A DNA stretch of 33,733 nt, from the NCBI GenBank assembly GCA_903938445.1, contig CAJADG010000042.1, positions 1-33,733 of the forward strand. The letters are read 5' to 3'. Below the pieces are notes generated by a model that was given only the letters and a program-made list of their open reading frames with translations, ran no database searches and was not told the origin of the DNA. The DNA is from an uncultured Bacteroidota bacterium. GTDB lineage: Bacteria > Bacteroidota > Bacteroidia > Chitinophagales > Chitinophagaceae. The translations under genes and the position numbers were made by a program. This document shows, one piece after another, positions 23,919-33,500 of the stretch. Position 1 is the stretch's first letter. Each line of letters opens with the position of its first letter.

Positions 23919-25436
23919 TTACTCCAAGGTTAAATGATATTCTTGTATTAATGCTGGATTTTCAGGAGACAAGGTAAAGGATAATTTTAATTTTCCACGC
24001 TCACAATCTAAAATGCAATATCCTCTCAGTTGATTTTCAGCAATCATTTGATTTGTGTTTACAATAGCCCCTACTTTTTTAAATAATGCTGTTGCTTCTT
24101 TTTTTAGCGCGTCAATTGGATAGTCGTCAAAGAAGTTTTCAGCAAATATTTTAGAATGATCATTCCAATCTTGAATAATAGCAACCAACTCTTTTTGTCT
24201 TTTAGCCAATATGGGAGATACACTCGTTTTTCTTGGTTGTAAATGAGCCATTTGAACCAAGGTATCAATTACTACTGTATTGATATAAGTAGTAGGAGCA
24301 TAGGTTACATTGGCAAAGAGTATTACACCAATACCATAATCTGGTAAAAACTGCCAGTTACTTCCAAACCCTGGTAGGCCTCCACTATGTCCAATATTTT
24401 TTTTATGTTCCGCATCGATCATCCATCTTAAACCATAGGTATAACTTCCTGTTGTAGCCATTTTTTTACCACTAGGAAATGTATAATTAGGATTCAAAGA
24501 AATAAAACGAGAGGGCTGATGCATTTCACGAATGGTGCTTCTTTTAACTGGTAAAGTTTCCTTATCATTACGTTCTGGCCATGCAGCCTCATGCATAGCT
24601 ACATAATTACCAAACATATCAATGGATGTAATCATGCCGCCCATGGCACCATAAATACCATCTTTTAATGGTTGTTCTTTACGCCAAGTATCATTAATAT
24701 ATCGATAACCATAAGCAAATTTATCTTTAGGAATTTCGGTATACTCATAAGTAGTAGCTTTCATTTCTAATGGAGCTAAAATATTTTTTTTAATGTATAC
24801 ATCATAAGGCTCACCAGATACTTTATGAATGATATACCCCAACATAGCAAAACCTAAATTACTGTATTCATATTCTACACCAGATACATTTGAAAAAGAA
24901 ATTTTTTGTTTGATAAGGTCTAGTAGGTCTTTCTCGGTATCAGCTAATTGTCTATCCCCCCAAGGATTATCCTCTGGGAAACCGGCACTATGGCTCATTA
25001 AATGTCTTATGGTAATAGGGGATGCATCCTTTGTCAAACCCTGCCCTTTAATAGCGGGAATATATAGTTCAACTGGATCATCTAATTTTAGTTTACCTGC
25101 ATCTCTTAATTTTAAAATAGCTAATGCTGTAAAGCTTTTTGACATGGACGCAATTCGAAACATTGAACTGGTGGTAGCAGGTATTTTTTCTTCGATATTT
25201 GCGTAGCCACTAGCTCCCTTATACAATAGTTTTCCATCCACTACAATTCCATATGCATAGCCCGGAAAATGATTTGCGATCGAAAAATCTTTATAAATTT
25301 TTTCGATCACTGGAATGGCTTTTTGAATACGCTCCAAACGATCAGTGTCATTAAATGATGCAGGGGTAAAGCTGTTTGGATTTTGTGCTTCGGATTTGAT
25401 TGCAATCAAGCAAAGAAATATCAATAAACGCTTCAT
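23919..25436 (-). CDS. Exported serine hydrolase, class C beta-lactamase fold
   Basis: A 505-residue PF00144 protein with a signal peptide at 1-17 (S-E-A|Q). All three active-site motifs are canonical: Ser97-M-S-Lys100 in A-S-M-S-K-S-F, Tyr191-S-Asn193 in Y-E-Y-S-N-L-G, and His350-S-G-Gly353 in G-H-S-G-G-L-P-G. About 110 extra C-terminal residues follow the catalytic domain and may form a substrate-binding beta domain. Relatives include D-aminopeptidases, peptidoglycan-linked DD-peptidases and esterases. It sits 54 bases after the transglutaminase gene on the same strand, which raises the possibility that it acts on the product or target of the ATP-grasp cluster. It shares its fold with the 7712-8923 protein but has a different second motif. 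Confidence 0.88.
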   Translation of the reverse strand: MKRLLIFLCLIAIKSEAQNPNSFTPASFNDTDRLERIQKAIPVIEKIYKDFSIANHFPGYAYGIVVDGKLLYKGASGYANIEEKIPATTSSMFRIASMSKSFTALAILKLRDAGKLKLDDPVELYIPAIKGQGLTKDASPITIRHLMSHSAGFPEDNPWGDRQLADTEKDLLDLIKQKISFSNVSGVEYEYSNLGFAMLGYIIHKVSGEPYDVYIKKNILAPLEMKATTYEYTEIPKDKFAYGYRYINDTWRKEQPLKDGIYGAMGGMITSIDMFGNYVAMHEAAWPERNDKETLPVKRSTIREMHQPSRFISLNPNYTFPSGKKMATTGSYTYGLRWMIDAEHKKNIGHSGGLPGFGSNWQFLPDYGIGVILFANVTYAPTTYINTVVIDTLVQMAHLQPRKTSVSPILAKRQKELVAIIQDWNDHSKIFAENFFDDYPIDALKKEATALFKKVGAIVNTNQMIAENQLRGYCILDCERGKLKLSFTLSPENPALIQEYHLTLE

Positions 25437-25490
25437 GGTATAGAATTAATATTACAAGATAGTTGATGTAATATAATAATTCTTAGTCAA

Positions 25491-26438
25491 TTATTGTTGC
25501 TGTGCTAATGCTGCCATTTTTTGAACTTCAACTAAAGTATCTTCTTCATTTTGTTTCTCAAGTTGAACCTGAGTTGTTTCTTCAAAAATATGACCATCTT
25601 CATATCCAACTGAAACAAAAACAAATAGATCCTGTTTGGCTAATCCTTTAAAACTTCCTTTTGCAACACTACAATCCTCAAAATTTCTTCCAACAGCTAA
25701 TTTTACATGTAAATTGCTAACCCAAACATTATTGGTTGGATCAATTCCAACCCAGCCCATATTTGGCAACCATACTTCAACCCAAGCATGTGTAGCACCT
25801 TCACCTCTCATCCCGTCTTTATTGGGACATATATAACCACTAACATACCTTGATGGTATATTCATTGTTCTTAATATTTGTAAAAGTAGGTGTGCAAAAT
25901 CCTGACAAACTCCTTTTTTATAAGATAAAATTTCATCAATCGTAGTTTCGATAGTTGTAATTCCTTTGGTATACGTATAATTTGAAAATACATAATGACT
26001 ACATTTTTCAACGATGGATTTAATTGAATCTTCTTGATTAAAAAATTGATATACTATTTCATAAATTTTATCCTGAAACTGTATATTATCTGGTTTAGTA
26101 AGTTCTATTAATGCCAAATTATTTTCAACTTCTTTTTCTAAGGCTACACTATTTCCATTTGAATTTGATAAATCTATATTTTCAAGTAAGGTTCTTATTG
26201 TAAGCTTACTTTCAATTACTAATTCTTGATGCGATTCTAATACATTAAAAATACCCGCTCTATTTCCCCAATAGTCTTTATAAATATGAATTGCAGGATT
26301 ATTTGAGATAAGCACATCATGTTGTAAAATTTCTTGAGAAACGCATTGATAAGGAAATATTCTTATCTCATTAATACTTTCAGAAACAGATCTGTCGTAC
26401 TTATACTTGGTTATATGATGAATTTTAAAAACTGACAT
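25491..26438 (-). CDS. Transglutaminase-like cysteine protease-fold protein (COG1305 type)
   Basis: A 315-residue protein without a signal peptide. An N-terminal beta-rich bacterial transglutaminase domain (about 1-85: F-K-I-H-H-I-T-K-Y-K-Y-D) precedes the papain-like transglutaminase core. The catalytic triad is visible: Cys178 in K-G-V-C-Q-D-F-A-H, His217 in G-A-T-H-A-W-V-E-V, and Asp233 in G-I-D-P-T-N-N. The C-terminal part has the family's G-R-N-F-E-D-C segment. It starts 9 bases after the alpha-E gene, so it is the third gene of the ATP-grasp/alpha-E/transglutaminase unit. In published comparative work on such clusters it is predicted to cleave or transfer amide-linked peptides; the substrate is unknown. 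Confidence 0.92.
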   Translation of the reverse strand: MSVFKIHHITKYKYDRSVSESINEIRIFPYQCVSQEILQHDVLISNNPAIHIYKDYWGNRAGIFNVLESHQELVIESKLTIRTLLENIDLSNSNGNSVALEKEVENNLALIELTKPDNIQFQDKIYEIVYQFFNQEDSIKSIVEKCSHYVFSNYTYTKGITTIETTIDEILSYKKGVCQDFAHLLLQILRTMNIPSRYVSGYICPNKDGMRGEGATHAWVEVWLPNMGWVGIDPTNNVWVSNLHVKLAVGRNFEDCSVAKGSFKGLAKQDLFVFVSVGYEDGHIFEETTQVQLEKQNEEDTLVEVQKMAALAQQQ

Positions 26439-26447
26439 ATCGCTTAA

Positions 26448-27383
26448 TTATGAATAAGAAAAAAATGTTTGACTCAAGGTATTTGTGAATTGTAATAAAT
26501 TATATTTTGATGTTTGCAAGTACATTGACATTCCGGTCTTTTTTATCCATTGCAAGTCGGTAAATTCAACATTACTATAAATACGCCCAAACTCTTTCAC
26601 CAACATATTTTTATCTTTAGTTTTATTTTCGTCTACGATTATTTCAAAATATTTTTTAACCCTGGTTAGGCAATAAAAAATACTATATGGAAATTCATTA
26701 TTAAATATGATTTGATGCGCTACATTAAAATTTACAGATGATTCTCGATAATTTTTTAAATGAAATTCATACCCAGATACTGAATACAATAAAGTTCTCC
26801 AGTATAATATATCTTTTTCTTCATTAAAATCAATTTCAGAAAAATATTTATCTAATAATTCTATAGTCAATAAACATCGTTCCATATATTTTCCAAGATT
26901 CATAAAGCACCAACTCATACCCCTTGGCATAGTGCTATCTGTAATACCCGTATATAATAAACTATTTTTCAGTAAATACTCAATGGGCGCAAGTTGTTGG
27001 TTATTTAAAATAGTCTCTATTGTATTTTTACTATTTATTTTGTGATACATATGATTCACTTGCTCCCATACCTCTTTGGTAATATGATCTTGCATGCCTC
27101 TTGCATTTTCTCTAGCTCTATTTAAATTAAGCTGCAAGGAATTATCATTGTTGGGATCTACTAACAAATGACTTATTATTTTTTGACTGCTATCTTGCAA
27201 CAATTGCTGATCAGCCAGCGAAAGATTGGAATATATTTGTAAAAGGGCTTTCCAGTTATTGCTATCTGAAGGTCCCTTATCCAAGGAAAGTACATAATTG
27301 GTTCGCATTAAACGAAGCATCCCCTCGGAACGCTCCATATATCGATTTAACCAAAATAATGAATCAGCTATTCTACTTAACAT
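26448..27383 (-). CDS. Alpha-E domain-containing protein
   Basis: A 311-residue, almost wholly helical cytoplasmic protein of the alpha-E family (PF04168, COG2307). The N terminus M-L-S-R-I-A-D-S-L-F-W-L-N-R-Y-M-E-R-S-E is the family's diagnostic opening, and A-R-E-N-A-R-G-M-Q-D-H-I and M-G-K-Y-M-E-R-C lie in the middle. Its biochemical role is unknown. It is nearly always encoded beside a circularly permuted ATP-grasp protein, as here: 12 bases downstream of that gene and 9 upstream of the transglutaminase gene. Co-occurrence suggests it is a partner or scaffold of the predicted ligase. Confidence 0.93.
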   Translation of the reverse strand: MLSRIADSLFWLNRYMERSEGMLRLMRTNYVLSLDKGPSDSNNWKALLQIYSNLSLADQQLLQDSSQKIISHLLVDPNNDNSLQLNLNRARENARGMQDHITKEVWEQVNHMYHKINSKNTIETILNNQQLAPIEYLLKNSLLYTGITDSTMPRGMSWCFMNLGKYMERCLLTIELLDKYFSEIDFNEEKDILYWRTLLYSVSGYEFHLKNYRESSVNFNVAHQIIFNNEFPYSIFYCLTRVKKYFEIIVDENKTKDKNMLVKEFGRIYSNVEFTDLQWIKKTGMSMYLQTSKYNLLQFTNTLSQTFFSYS

Positions 27384-27395
27384 AGTATTTTTTTA

Positions 27396-28838
27396 TTATT
27401 CAATTATCCAAGTGTCTTTACTACCACCGCCTTGAGAAGAATTTACAACTAAAGAACCTTCTTTTAATGCTACTCTAGTTAAACCACCAGGTACAATTTC
27501 AATTCCGGATGGACCACATAAAGCATATGGCCTTAAATCGACATGTCTTGCTTGCAATTTTCCATCAATAAAACAGGGAACCGTTGATAATTTTATAATG
27601 GGTTGTGCAATAAACTCTCTTGGATTTTCGGCTACTTTTTGTTTAAAAATTGCTACCTCCTCCTCATTTGTATTATTTCCCATTAACATTCCATAACCTC
27701 CTGATTGATTAGTTCCTTTTATTACCATGTTATGAATATTGTTAAATACATACTCTTGTTTTTCCTTATCAAGTAATGAGTGAGTTGGTACATTTGGCAA
27801 AATAGGATCCTCATTCAAATAATATTTAATCATATCTGGAACATAAGCATAAACAGCCTTATCGTCTGCAACGCCTGTTCCTACTGCATTTACAATAGCG
27901 ACATTGCCTTTTCGATAGGCCCCAATTAATCCAGGTATCCCTAAAATACTATCCGCCTTAAAAGTAAGGGGATCTAAAAATTCATCATCTACGCGTCTAT
28001 AAATTACATCCACTTGTTGTAACCCTCTAGTTGTTTTCATATACACTTTATGTCCATTCACAACAAGGTCTCTTCCTTCAACCAATTCAATACCCATTTG
28101 GCGTGCTAAGAAAGTGTGTTCGTAATAGGCTGAATTAAAAATGCCTGGTGTTAAGATGACAACATTGGGCGTTTTCACATGTCTTGGTGAAAGAGAAAGT
28201 AAAATGGAGTGCAATAATAGAGGATAATTATTGATCATTTTTACTTGATTATTGGTAACTAAAGATGGAAATATACGTTTAGTTACTTCTCTATTTTCAA
28301 GCATATAAGAAACCCCAGAAGGTGTTCTTAAATTGTCTTCCAAAATATAAAATTTCCCATCTTCCCCTTTGATTAAATCGATACCTGATATATGTACATA
28401 TAAATCATGTGGTACATTAATGCCAAACACTTCCCTTGTATAATGTGGGCAAGAAGCAATTAGCCAAGCAGGTATTATTTTATCTTTTATAATTTGCTGA
28501 TCATGATAAATATCTTTCAAAAACAGATTTAATGCCTTTAATCTTTGTTTAATTCCCAATTCAATATGCTCCCATTCCTTAGAGGTGATGATACGTGGAA
28601 TGATATCAAATGGGAATATTCTTTCAATGCCTTCCTTATCACTATATACCGTAAACGTAATTCCTTGATTCATAAAAAGCTCACTTGCTTCGGCATTTTT
28701 TTGAGCAATTTGGTCCGAACTTAATCCTGCTAAAGCCTCAAATAACAACTGATAGGGTTGCCTGATTTCATTATGACCCATCATTTCGTCCCAAGTATTC
28801 CCTTGAACATAATTTGAAAGCATTTCTTGAACCGTCAT
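27396..28838 (-). CDS. Circularly permuted ATP-grasp type 2 protein (predicted peptide/amide ligase)
   Basis: A 480-residue protein of the COG2308 family (circularly permuted ATP-grasp, PF04174/PF14403). The ATG at 28838 begins M-T-V-Q-E-M-L; the frame runs 50 codons further upstream only through the promoter, leader hairpin and neighbouring terminator, so those codons are rejected. Diagnostic stretches include Y-I-L-E-D-N-L-R-T-P-S-G-V-S-Y-M-L-E-N-R, V-I-Y-R-R-V-D-D-E-F-L-D-P, and N-Q-S-G-G-Y-G-M-L-M-G. The ATP-grasp fold activates a carboxylate as acyl phosphate and joins it to an amine, so amide or peptide ligation is the expected reaction. It is the first gene of the unit with alpha-E and transglutaminase genes, driven by a consensus promoter at 28907-28937. 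Confidence 0.93.
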   Translation of the reverse strand: MTVQEMLSNYVQGNTWDEMMGHNEIRQPYQLLFEALAGLSSDQIAQKNAEASELFMNQGITFTVYSDKEGIERIFPFDIIPRIITSKEWEHIELGIKQRLKALNLFLKDIYHDQQIIKDKIIPAWLIASCPHYTREVFGINVPHDLYVHISGIDLIKGEDGKFYILEDNLRTPSGVSYMLENREVTKRIFPSLVTNNQVKMINNYPLLLHSILLSLSPRHVKTPNVVILTPGIFNSAYYEHTFLARQMGIELVEGRDLVVNGHKVYMKTTRGLQQVDVIYRRVDDEFLDPLTFKADSILGIPGLIGAYRKGNVAIVNAVGTGVADDKAVYAYVPDMIKYYLNEDPILPNVPTHSLLDKEKQEYVFNNIHNMVIKGTNQSGGYGMLMGNNTNEEEVAIFKQKVAENPREFIAQPIIKLSTVPCFIDGKLQARHVDLRPYALCGPSGIEIVPGGLTRVALKEGSLVVNSSQGGGSKDTWIIE

Positions 28839-28850
28839 ACGCTTAAGTTT

Positions 28851-28898
28851 AAAAATAAAAAAGGTTGCGACCCTCTTCGTATAAAAGAGAGTGCAACC
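28851..28898 (-). promoter_or_regulatory. Terminator-like leader hairpin before the ATP-grasp gene
   Basis: On the minus strand, GGTTGCACTCTCTT (28898-28885) pairs with AAGAGGGTCGCAACC (28877-28863) through about 14 base pairs with one bulged C, one G-U pair and a 7-base loop. A U-rich run TTTTTTATTTTT (28862-28851) follows at once. This is the shape of an intrinsic terminator, yet it sits between the promoter and the ATG at 28838. It could be an attenuator, an mRNA-stabilising 5' stem or a backup terminator for SusCD read-through. Confidence 0.6.
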
Positions 28899-28906
28899 AA
28901 TAATAT

Positions 28907-28937
28907 CAAATATAAGAAAAATTTTTTTTAGAACAAA
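28907..28937 (-). promoter_or_regulatory. Consensus promoter of the ATP-grasp/alpha-E/transglutaminase operon
   Basis: On the minus strand: TTTG (28937-28934), exactly 19 bases, then TATATTTG (28914-28907). Both elements and the spacing match TTTG-N19-TAnnTTTG perfectly. Transcription would start near 28902, directly at the base of the leader hairpin, giving a leader of about 65 bases. Confidence 0.75.
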
Positions 28938-28951
28938 GTCAGAATAGTTAA

Positions 28952-28986
28952 ATGAAAAAAAATGGCCTCCAATTGGAGGCCATTTC
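28952..28986 (-). terminator. Intrinsic terminator of the SusC-SusD transcript
   Basis: Perfect 11-bp stem: AAATGGCCTCC (28960-28970) and GGAGGCCATTT (28975-28985) around the loop AATT. On the minus strand it is followed by a run of eight T, some 25 bases after the SusD stop. Confidence 0.88.
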
Positions 28987-29009
28987 AAAGTATATTCTAA
29001 AATGAATTA

Positions 29010-30497
29010 CTAGTATCCAGGGTTTTGAACCATGTTTGGATTTACTAAAATTTCATCATTAGGAATTGGGAAAATTCTGTTGATATTACCTGGTGCAACA
29101 GAAGTATAAGTATAGTTATTACTAGCATCTTGAGTTTGAGGCTTGTTAAACGTTAAGTTTAAACGCATCAAATCCCAATAACGATATCCTTCAAAAGCAA
29201 ACTCTTTAGCACGCTCATTTAAGATATCAGTTAATACTTGAGCACCTGTACTTGCATACACTTTAGCTGGGTCTCTCTTAACAACGAAAGTATTTAATGT
29301 AGTATTAGCACCTGCAATATCACCTAAGTTGTATTGAGCTTCTGCTAAAATTAAATATGCTTCAGAAAAACGTAAAATTTTAACGTCATCATAGTTGATC
29401 ACATCAATAGGATATTTGATAACATAGTTAGCAGTTCCTGGTTGACCTGAACGTGTGCTTGGTGTAATTAAACCTTTTCTTACGTCCGTTGCTGAATAAG
29501 AATCATAATGAGTTTTAGTAGCTAAAATATCACCATAAGATCCACCGTTTGTTTTTGGAACATATAAGTTAGCTAAAGTACCATCACCAACACTATTATT
29601 CGCGTCTGAAGTAACTTCAAACATGGTTTCAGTTTTGCTAGTTAATGGAGCAGCACCAGCCCAATATGACATTACGCCAGTAGCAGGAACTAATGTGAAA
29701 CCACTATTTGTGATAACATCATTGGCTAACAATTTTGCATTTGCCCAATCACCTTGATTTTGATACACTCTTGCCATCAATAATTTGATTGCGTAAGAGC
29801 TCATGAATGAAGAGTTTACAGCTCTTGTTTTGTTAGTAGCAGCAAAAGTCATTGTTTGCCCTTGGTTGTATTTAGCTAAAGAACTTGCTTTAGTTAAATC
29901 TGATAACACTTGTGCATATACTGCAGCCACTGTAGCTCTTTTTGGCTTGATAGTAGCATCAAATGTAGTAACAATTGGCACACCTAAGTTTGTGTTAGGA
30001 TCTCCAACGGTGTATGGTAATCCATAGTTTCTAACTAAGTCAAAATAAATCATACCTCTGATCGCATATGCTTCAGAAAGTAATTGACTTACGTTAGCAC
30101 TTTTAGCAGGATCTAAACCAGCATTGATAATTAAGTTCGCATTCTTAATTGCAGAGTAGGAGTTAATCCATACTGAAGATGCATACCCGTCTGTTTTTAC
30201 AAAATTGTAGTTGTTAAAGCTTAAATATCTACCAGAGTTTTGGTTAGATAAGAAAACGTTATCTGCCATTAAATCACCTTTAACAGCAAAGGTACGACCG
30301 TAAAAATCGGTAGCTCTTAACGAAGAGTATAAACCGTTTACAGCTGTGTTCATATCATCTTCGCTATTGATAGCTTGAGACAATACTACCGAACCATAAG
30401 GTTTCGCATCCAAAAACTGCTTAGAGCAACCGAACATAATAACTGCGGCTCCTACTGCTAAGAACATTTTTGAGATGTTGTTGAAATTATTTTTCAT
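29010..30497 (-). CDS. SusD/RagB family outer membrane lipoprotein
   Basis: A 495-residue surface-exposed nutrient-binding lipoprotein. The N-terminal export signal ends in a lipobox M-F-G-C with Cys24 as the lipidation site, and F-L-D-A-K-P-Y-G-S follows, as is usual. The helical TPR-like body includes A-Y-A-I-R-G-M-I-Y-F-D-L-V-R-N-Y-G-L-P-Y, the signature of the family, and the C-terminal region has N-E-R-A-K-E-F-A-F-E-G-Y-R-Y-W-D-L-M-R. It would cap the SusC-type channel encoded 29 bases upstream and bind an oligosaccharide or peptide ligand. No glycoside hydrolase, anti-sigma or hybrid two-component regulator gene is adjacent in view, so the nutrient cannot be named. Confidence 0.95.
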   Translation of the reverse strand: MKNNFNNISKMFLAVGAAVIMFGCSKQFLDAKPYGSVVLSQAINSEDDMNTAVNGLYSSLRATDFYGRTFAVKGDLMADNVFLSNQNSGRYLSFNNYNFVKTDGYASSVWINSYSAIKNANLIINAGLDPAKSANVSQLLSEAYAIRGMIYFDLVRNYGLPYTVGDPNTNLGVPIVTTFDATIKPKRATVAAVYAQVLSDLTKASSLAKYNQGQTMTFAATNKTRAVNSSFMSSYAIKLLMARVYQNQGDWANAKLLANDVITNSGFTLVPATGVMSYWAGAAPLTSKTETMFEVTSDANNSVGDGTLANLYVPKTNGGSYGDILATKTHYDSYSATDVRKGLITPSTRSGQPGTANYVIKYPIDVINYDDVKILRFSEAYLILAEAQYNLGDIAGANTTLNTFVVKRDPAKVYASTGAQVLTDILNERAKEFAFEGYRYWDLMRLNLTFNKPQTQDASNNYTYTSVAPGNINRIFPIPNDEILVNPNMVQNPGY

Positions 30498-30526
30498 ATA
30501 AAAATATTATAAGTAGTGATGAATAA

Positions 30527-33500
30527 TTAGAAAGTAACATTCAATCCAAATGTAAATGATTTAGAAGCAAATACTTGTTGGTTGTTTTGACCAGTAATAC
30601 CTTGCTCAGGATCGCTTAACAAATTAGCATCGTATGTTTTTGTCCATAAATTGGTACCTCTAGCATAAATATTCACACCATTAACGTGGAATTTATCAAG
30701 TACTTTTTTATCGTTGTATTTATAAGATAATTGAACGTTTCTTAAACGGATATAATCACCTTTAGATAAGATACGATCTGAACCTGATTGAGATACAACA
30801 GCAGAACTTGCTACATATTTAGGTACATTGGTAATGTCACCAGGCTTTTGCCATCTTTGTAAGTTAATTTGATATTTACCACGAGTTGAATAAGTACCAT
30901 CTAAGAAGTATGCAGCATAACCTTCTTGAATGTAGTTACCAAAGTTATAATAGAAATCAAAGTTTAAAGAGAATCCTTTGTAAGTAAACGTGTTTCCAAA
31001 AGTACCAAAGTGCTTAGGATCAGATTGCTTACCCACTAAGAATAATTGAGCTGCAGTTCTACTTGTTGTTGTATTAGTTCTTGTACTATCTGTAAAATAC
31101 AATGCATTACCATTAGCAGGATCAACACCAGCCCATCCTCTTGTATAGAAGCTATAGAATGGTTGACCTACTCTTAATAAGAAAGATCCGTTTAATTGAT
31201 CACCTGTTGGTAAACTTGTTACTCTGTTTTGGTTATGAGAATAACTAGCATTTACTTCCCATTGGAAATCTTTAGCTCTGATAGGTACTAAATTTAAAGT
31301 CAATTCAATACCCTCATTTTGTAAGCTACCTACGTTATTGATATAACCAGTGAAACCAGTTGTACGAGATAAGTTTTGGTTTAACAATGAACCTTCTGTT
31401 TTACGAATATAGTAGTCAGCAGTTGCATTGATTCTACCATCTAAGAAACCTAAGTTAGTACCTACGTCAAATTGATTGTTTTTTTCCCAAGTCAAAGCAG
31501 TATTACCAATGTTGCTGAAAGTACCACCTGCTACACCATTATAGTTTGCACCAAATGAGTAAGAAGGTCTCCAAGTATAGTTACCAATTTCAGCGTTACC
31601 ATTTGTACCATAACTAGCATGTAATTTGAAAGCAGATAAAGCTTTTACATTTTTGAACGCTTCTTCGTTTAACAAATTCCATGAAGTACCCACTGACCAG
31701 AAATTACCATAAGGATTTTCGATACCAAAACGAGATGATCCGTCACGACGGAAAGATCCGTATAAAGTATACTTATCTAATAATGAAATAGTAGTATTAG
31801 CGAAGTATCCTTCAAATGTGTAGTCGTTTGCGTAAACTTTACCGTTTGTTGAAGTTGCCGCATTTGAGTTTAAGTATAAATCAGAACGTGGAGGGAAACC
31901 AGTTACATCACCAATTTGTTGGAATTGTTGGCTTTTGATGGCTTCTTGACCCACTTTCATATCAGCATAAAAACGTTGAGCCTTGTTAAAGTCTAAGTGA
32001 TAGTCTAACTGATTAATGATATCATATAAGAATGTACGCGTAATGATAGAGATACCTTCACCATTTGATCCAGAACCATCACCATGGAATGGATTGTTGA
32101 ATTGATACTCTTCGTTATTTGTATATTGTAAGTTAACAGTAGTTGAATATTTTAAACCTGGAGCAATTTTGTATTCTACGTTTTGATTCGCAATGGCGTT
32201 CAAACTCTTTAACCATCTTTTATCATTCGCTGCAACATACAAAGGATTGTAGTGTGCAGGGAAACCTAAGTTATCTCCAGCGATATTTAAAGAACCATCT
32301 GGACGGAATGGATTTTGTGTTGGTCTTAATACTAAAGACACATAAGCAGGGTTACCAAAATAACCACCACCACCTGAAGGACCTGAAGAAGCTAATGCAG
32401 AATTTTGCAATACGTTACCAACTGAAACTTTAGTTGTGAATGATAATTTATCAGTAGCATTATGCGTAACTTTTACATTACCTGTCACTCTTGTTAAATC
32501 AGTACCTATTGTAGTTCCTTGTTGTTGGAAATATCCACCTGAAGCAAAGAATTTAGTTTTAGCATCACCACCACTCACGCTTAAGTTGTATTGCTTTTGG
32601 TCACCTGGTCTTGTAATTAAACCAAACCAATCAACATCTACACCATTACCAAAACCATAGCTCGCAATTGAAGAAGCAATCGTAGCAGCAGTTGCACCGT
32701 TGTTTGCTAAACCTTCTTTGTATAATTCAAACCAGTCATTAGTTCTTAATGGACGACCAGCAGCTGGAGGTAAGATTACATTATTTTGACCTACTTCTGT
32801 ATCAAAACGGAATTGAGTTTTACCAGTTCTACCACTCTTTGTAGTAATCACGATAACACCATTCGCACCTCTTGATCCATAAATAGAAGTTGCAGCCGCA
32901 TCTTTCAATACAGTCACGTTTTCGATATCGTCAGAGTTGATTGTTGATAATACGTTTGTAGAAGGGTTGATGTTGAATGAACCACCGTTACCGTTTGAAA
33001 GGTCACCGTCGTTAATTTGAGCACCATCCACAATATACAAAGGACGCGCACCAGAATAAGAAAATGAGCCCACACCTCTAATACGGATTGGTGTTACCGC
33101 ACCTGGTTGACCAGTTGAAGATGATGCCTGTAAACCAGGAGCAGCACCTTGTAACATTTGATCTAATGATGCGAAAGGCTTGTTTTCAATTTTAGACGCA
33201 TCAATTTTAGAAATAGATGCAGTTACGTTTGACTTTTTAGCAGTACCGTAACCAACAACTACAACCTCATCTAATTGAGAAGAAGTAGCTTCTAATTTGA
33301 TTGTAAAATTCGTGTTATTGCCGATTGTCACCTGAGCCTCTTCAAAGTTAATTGACTTAACTACTAGAACTTTAGCGGTTGCTGGAACTGCTAATTTAAA
33401 AGATCCGTCATCAGTTGTATTAGCACCAATTTTTGTGCCTTTTACAATCACTGAAGCGTTTGCTACAGGGACGCCTTTTTGATCGGTTACTCTACCAGTC

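Noticed and set aside
28839-28988. N-terminal extension of the ATP-grasp frame by 50 codons
   Set aside because: It would translate through the promoter, the leader hairpin and the SusCD terminator, and the extra residues do not resemble the family. The ATG at 28838 gives the usual length.
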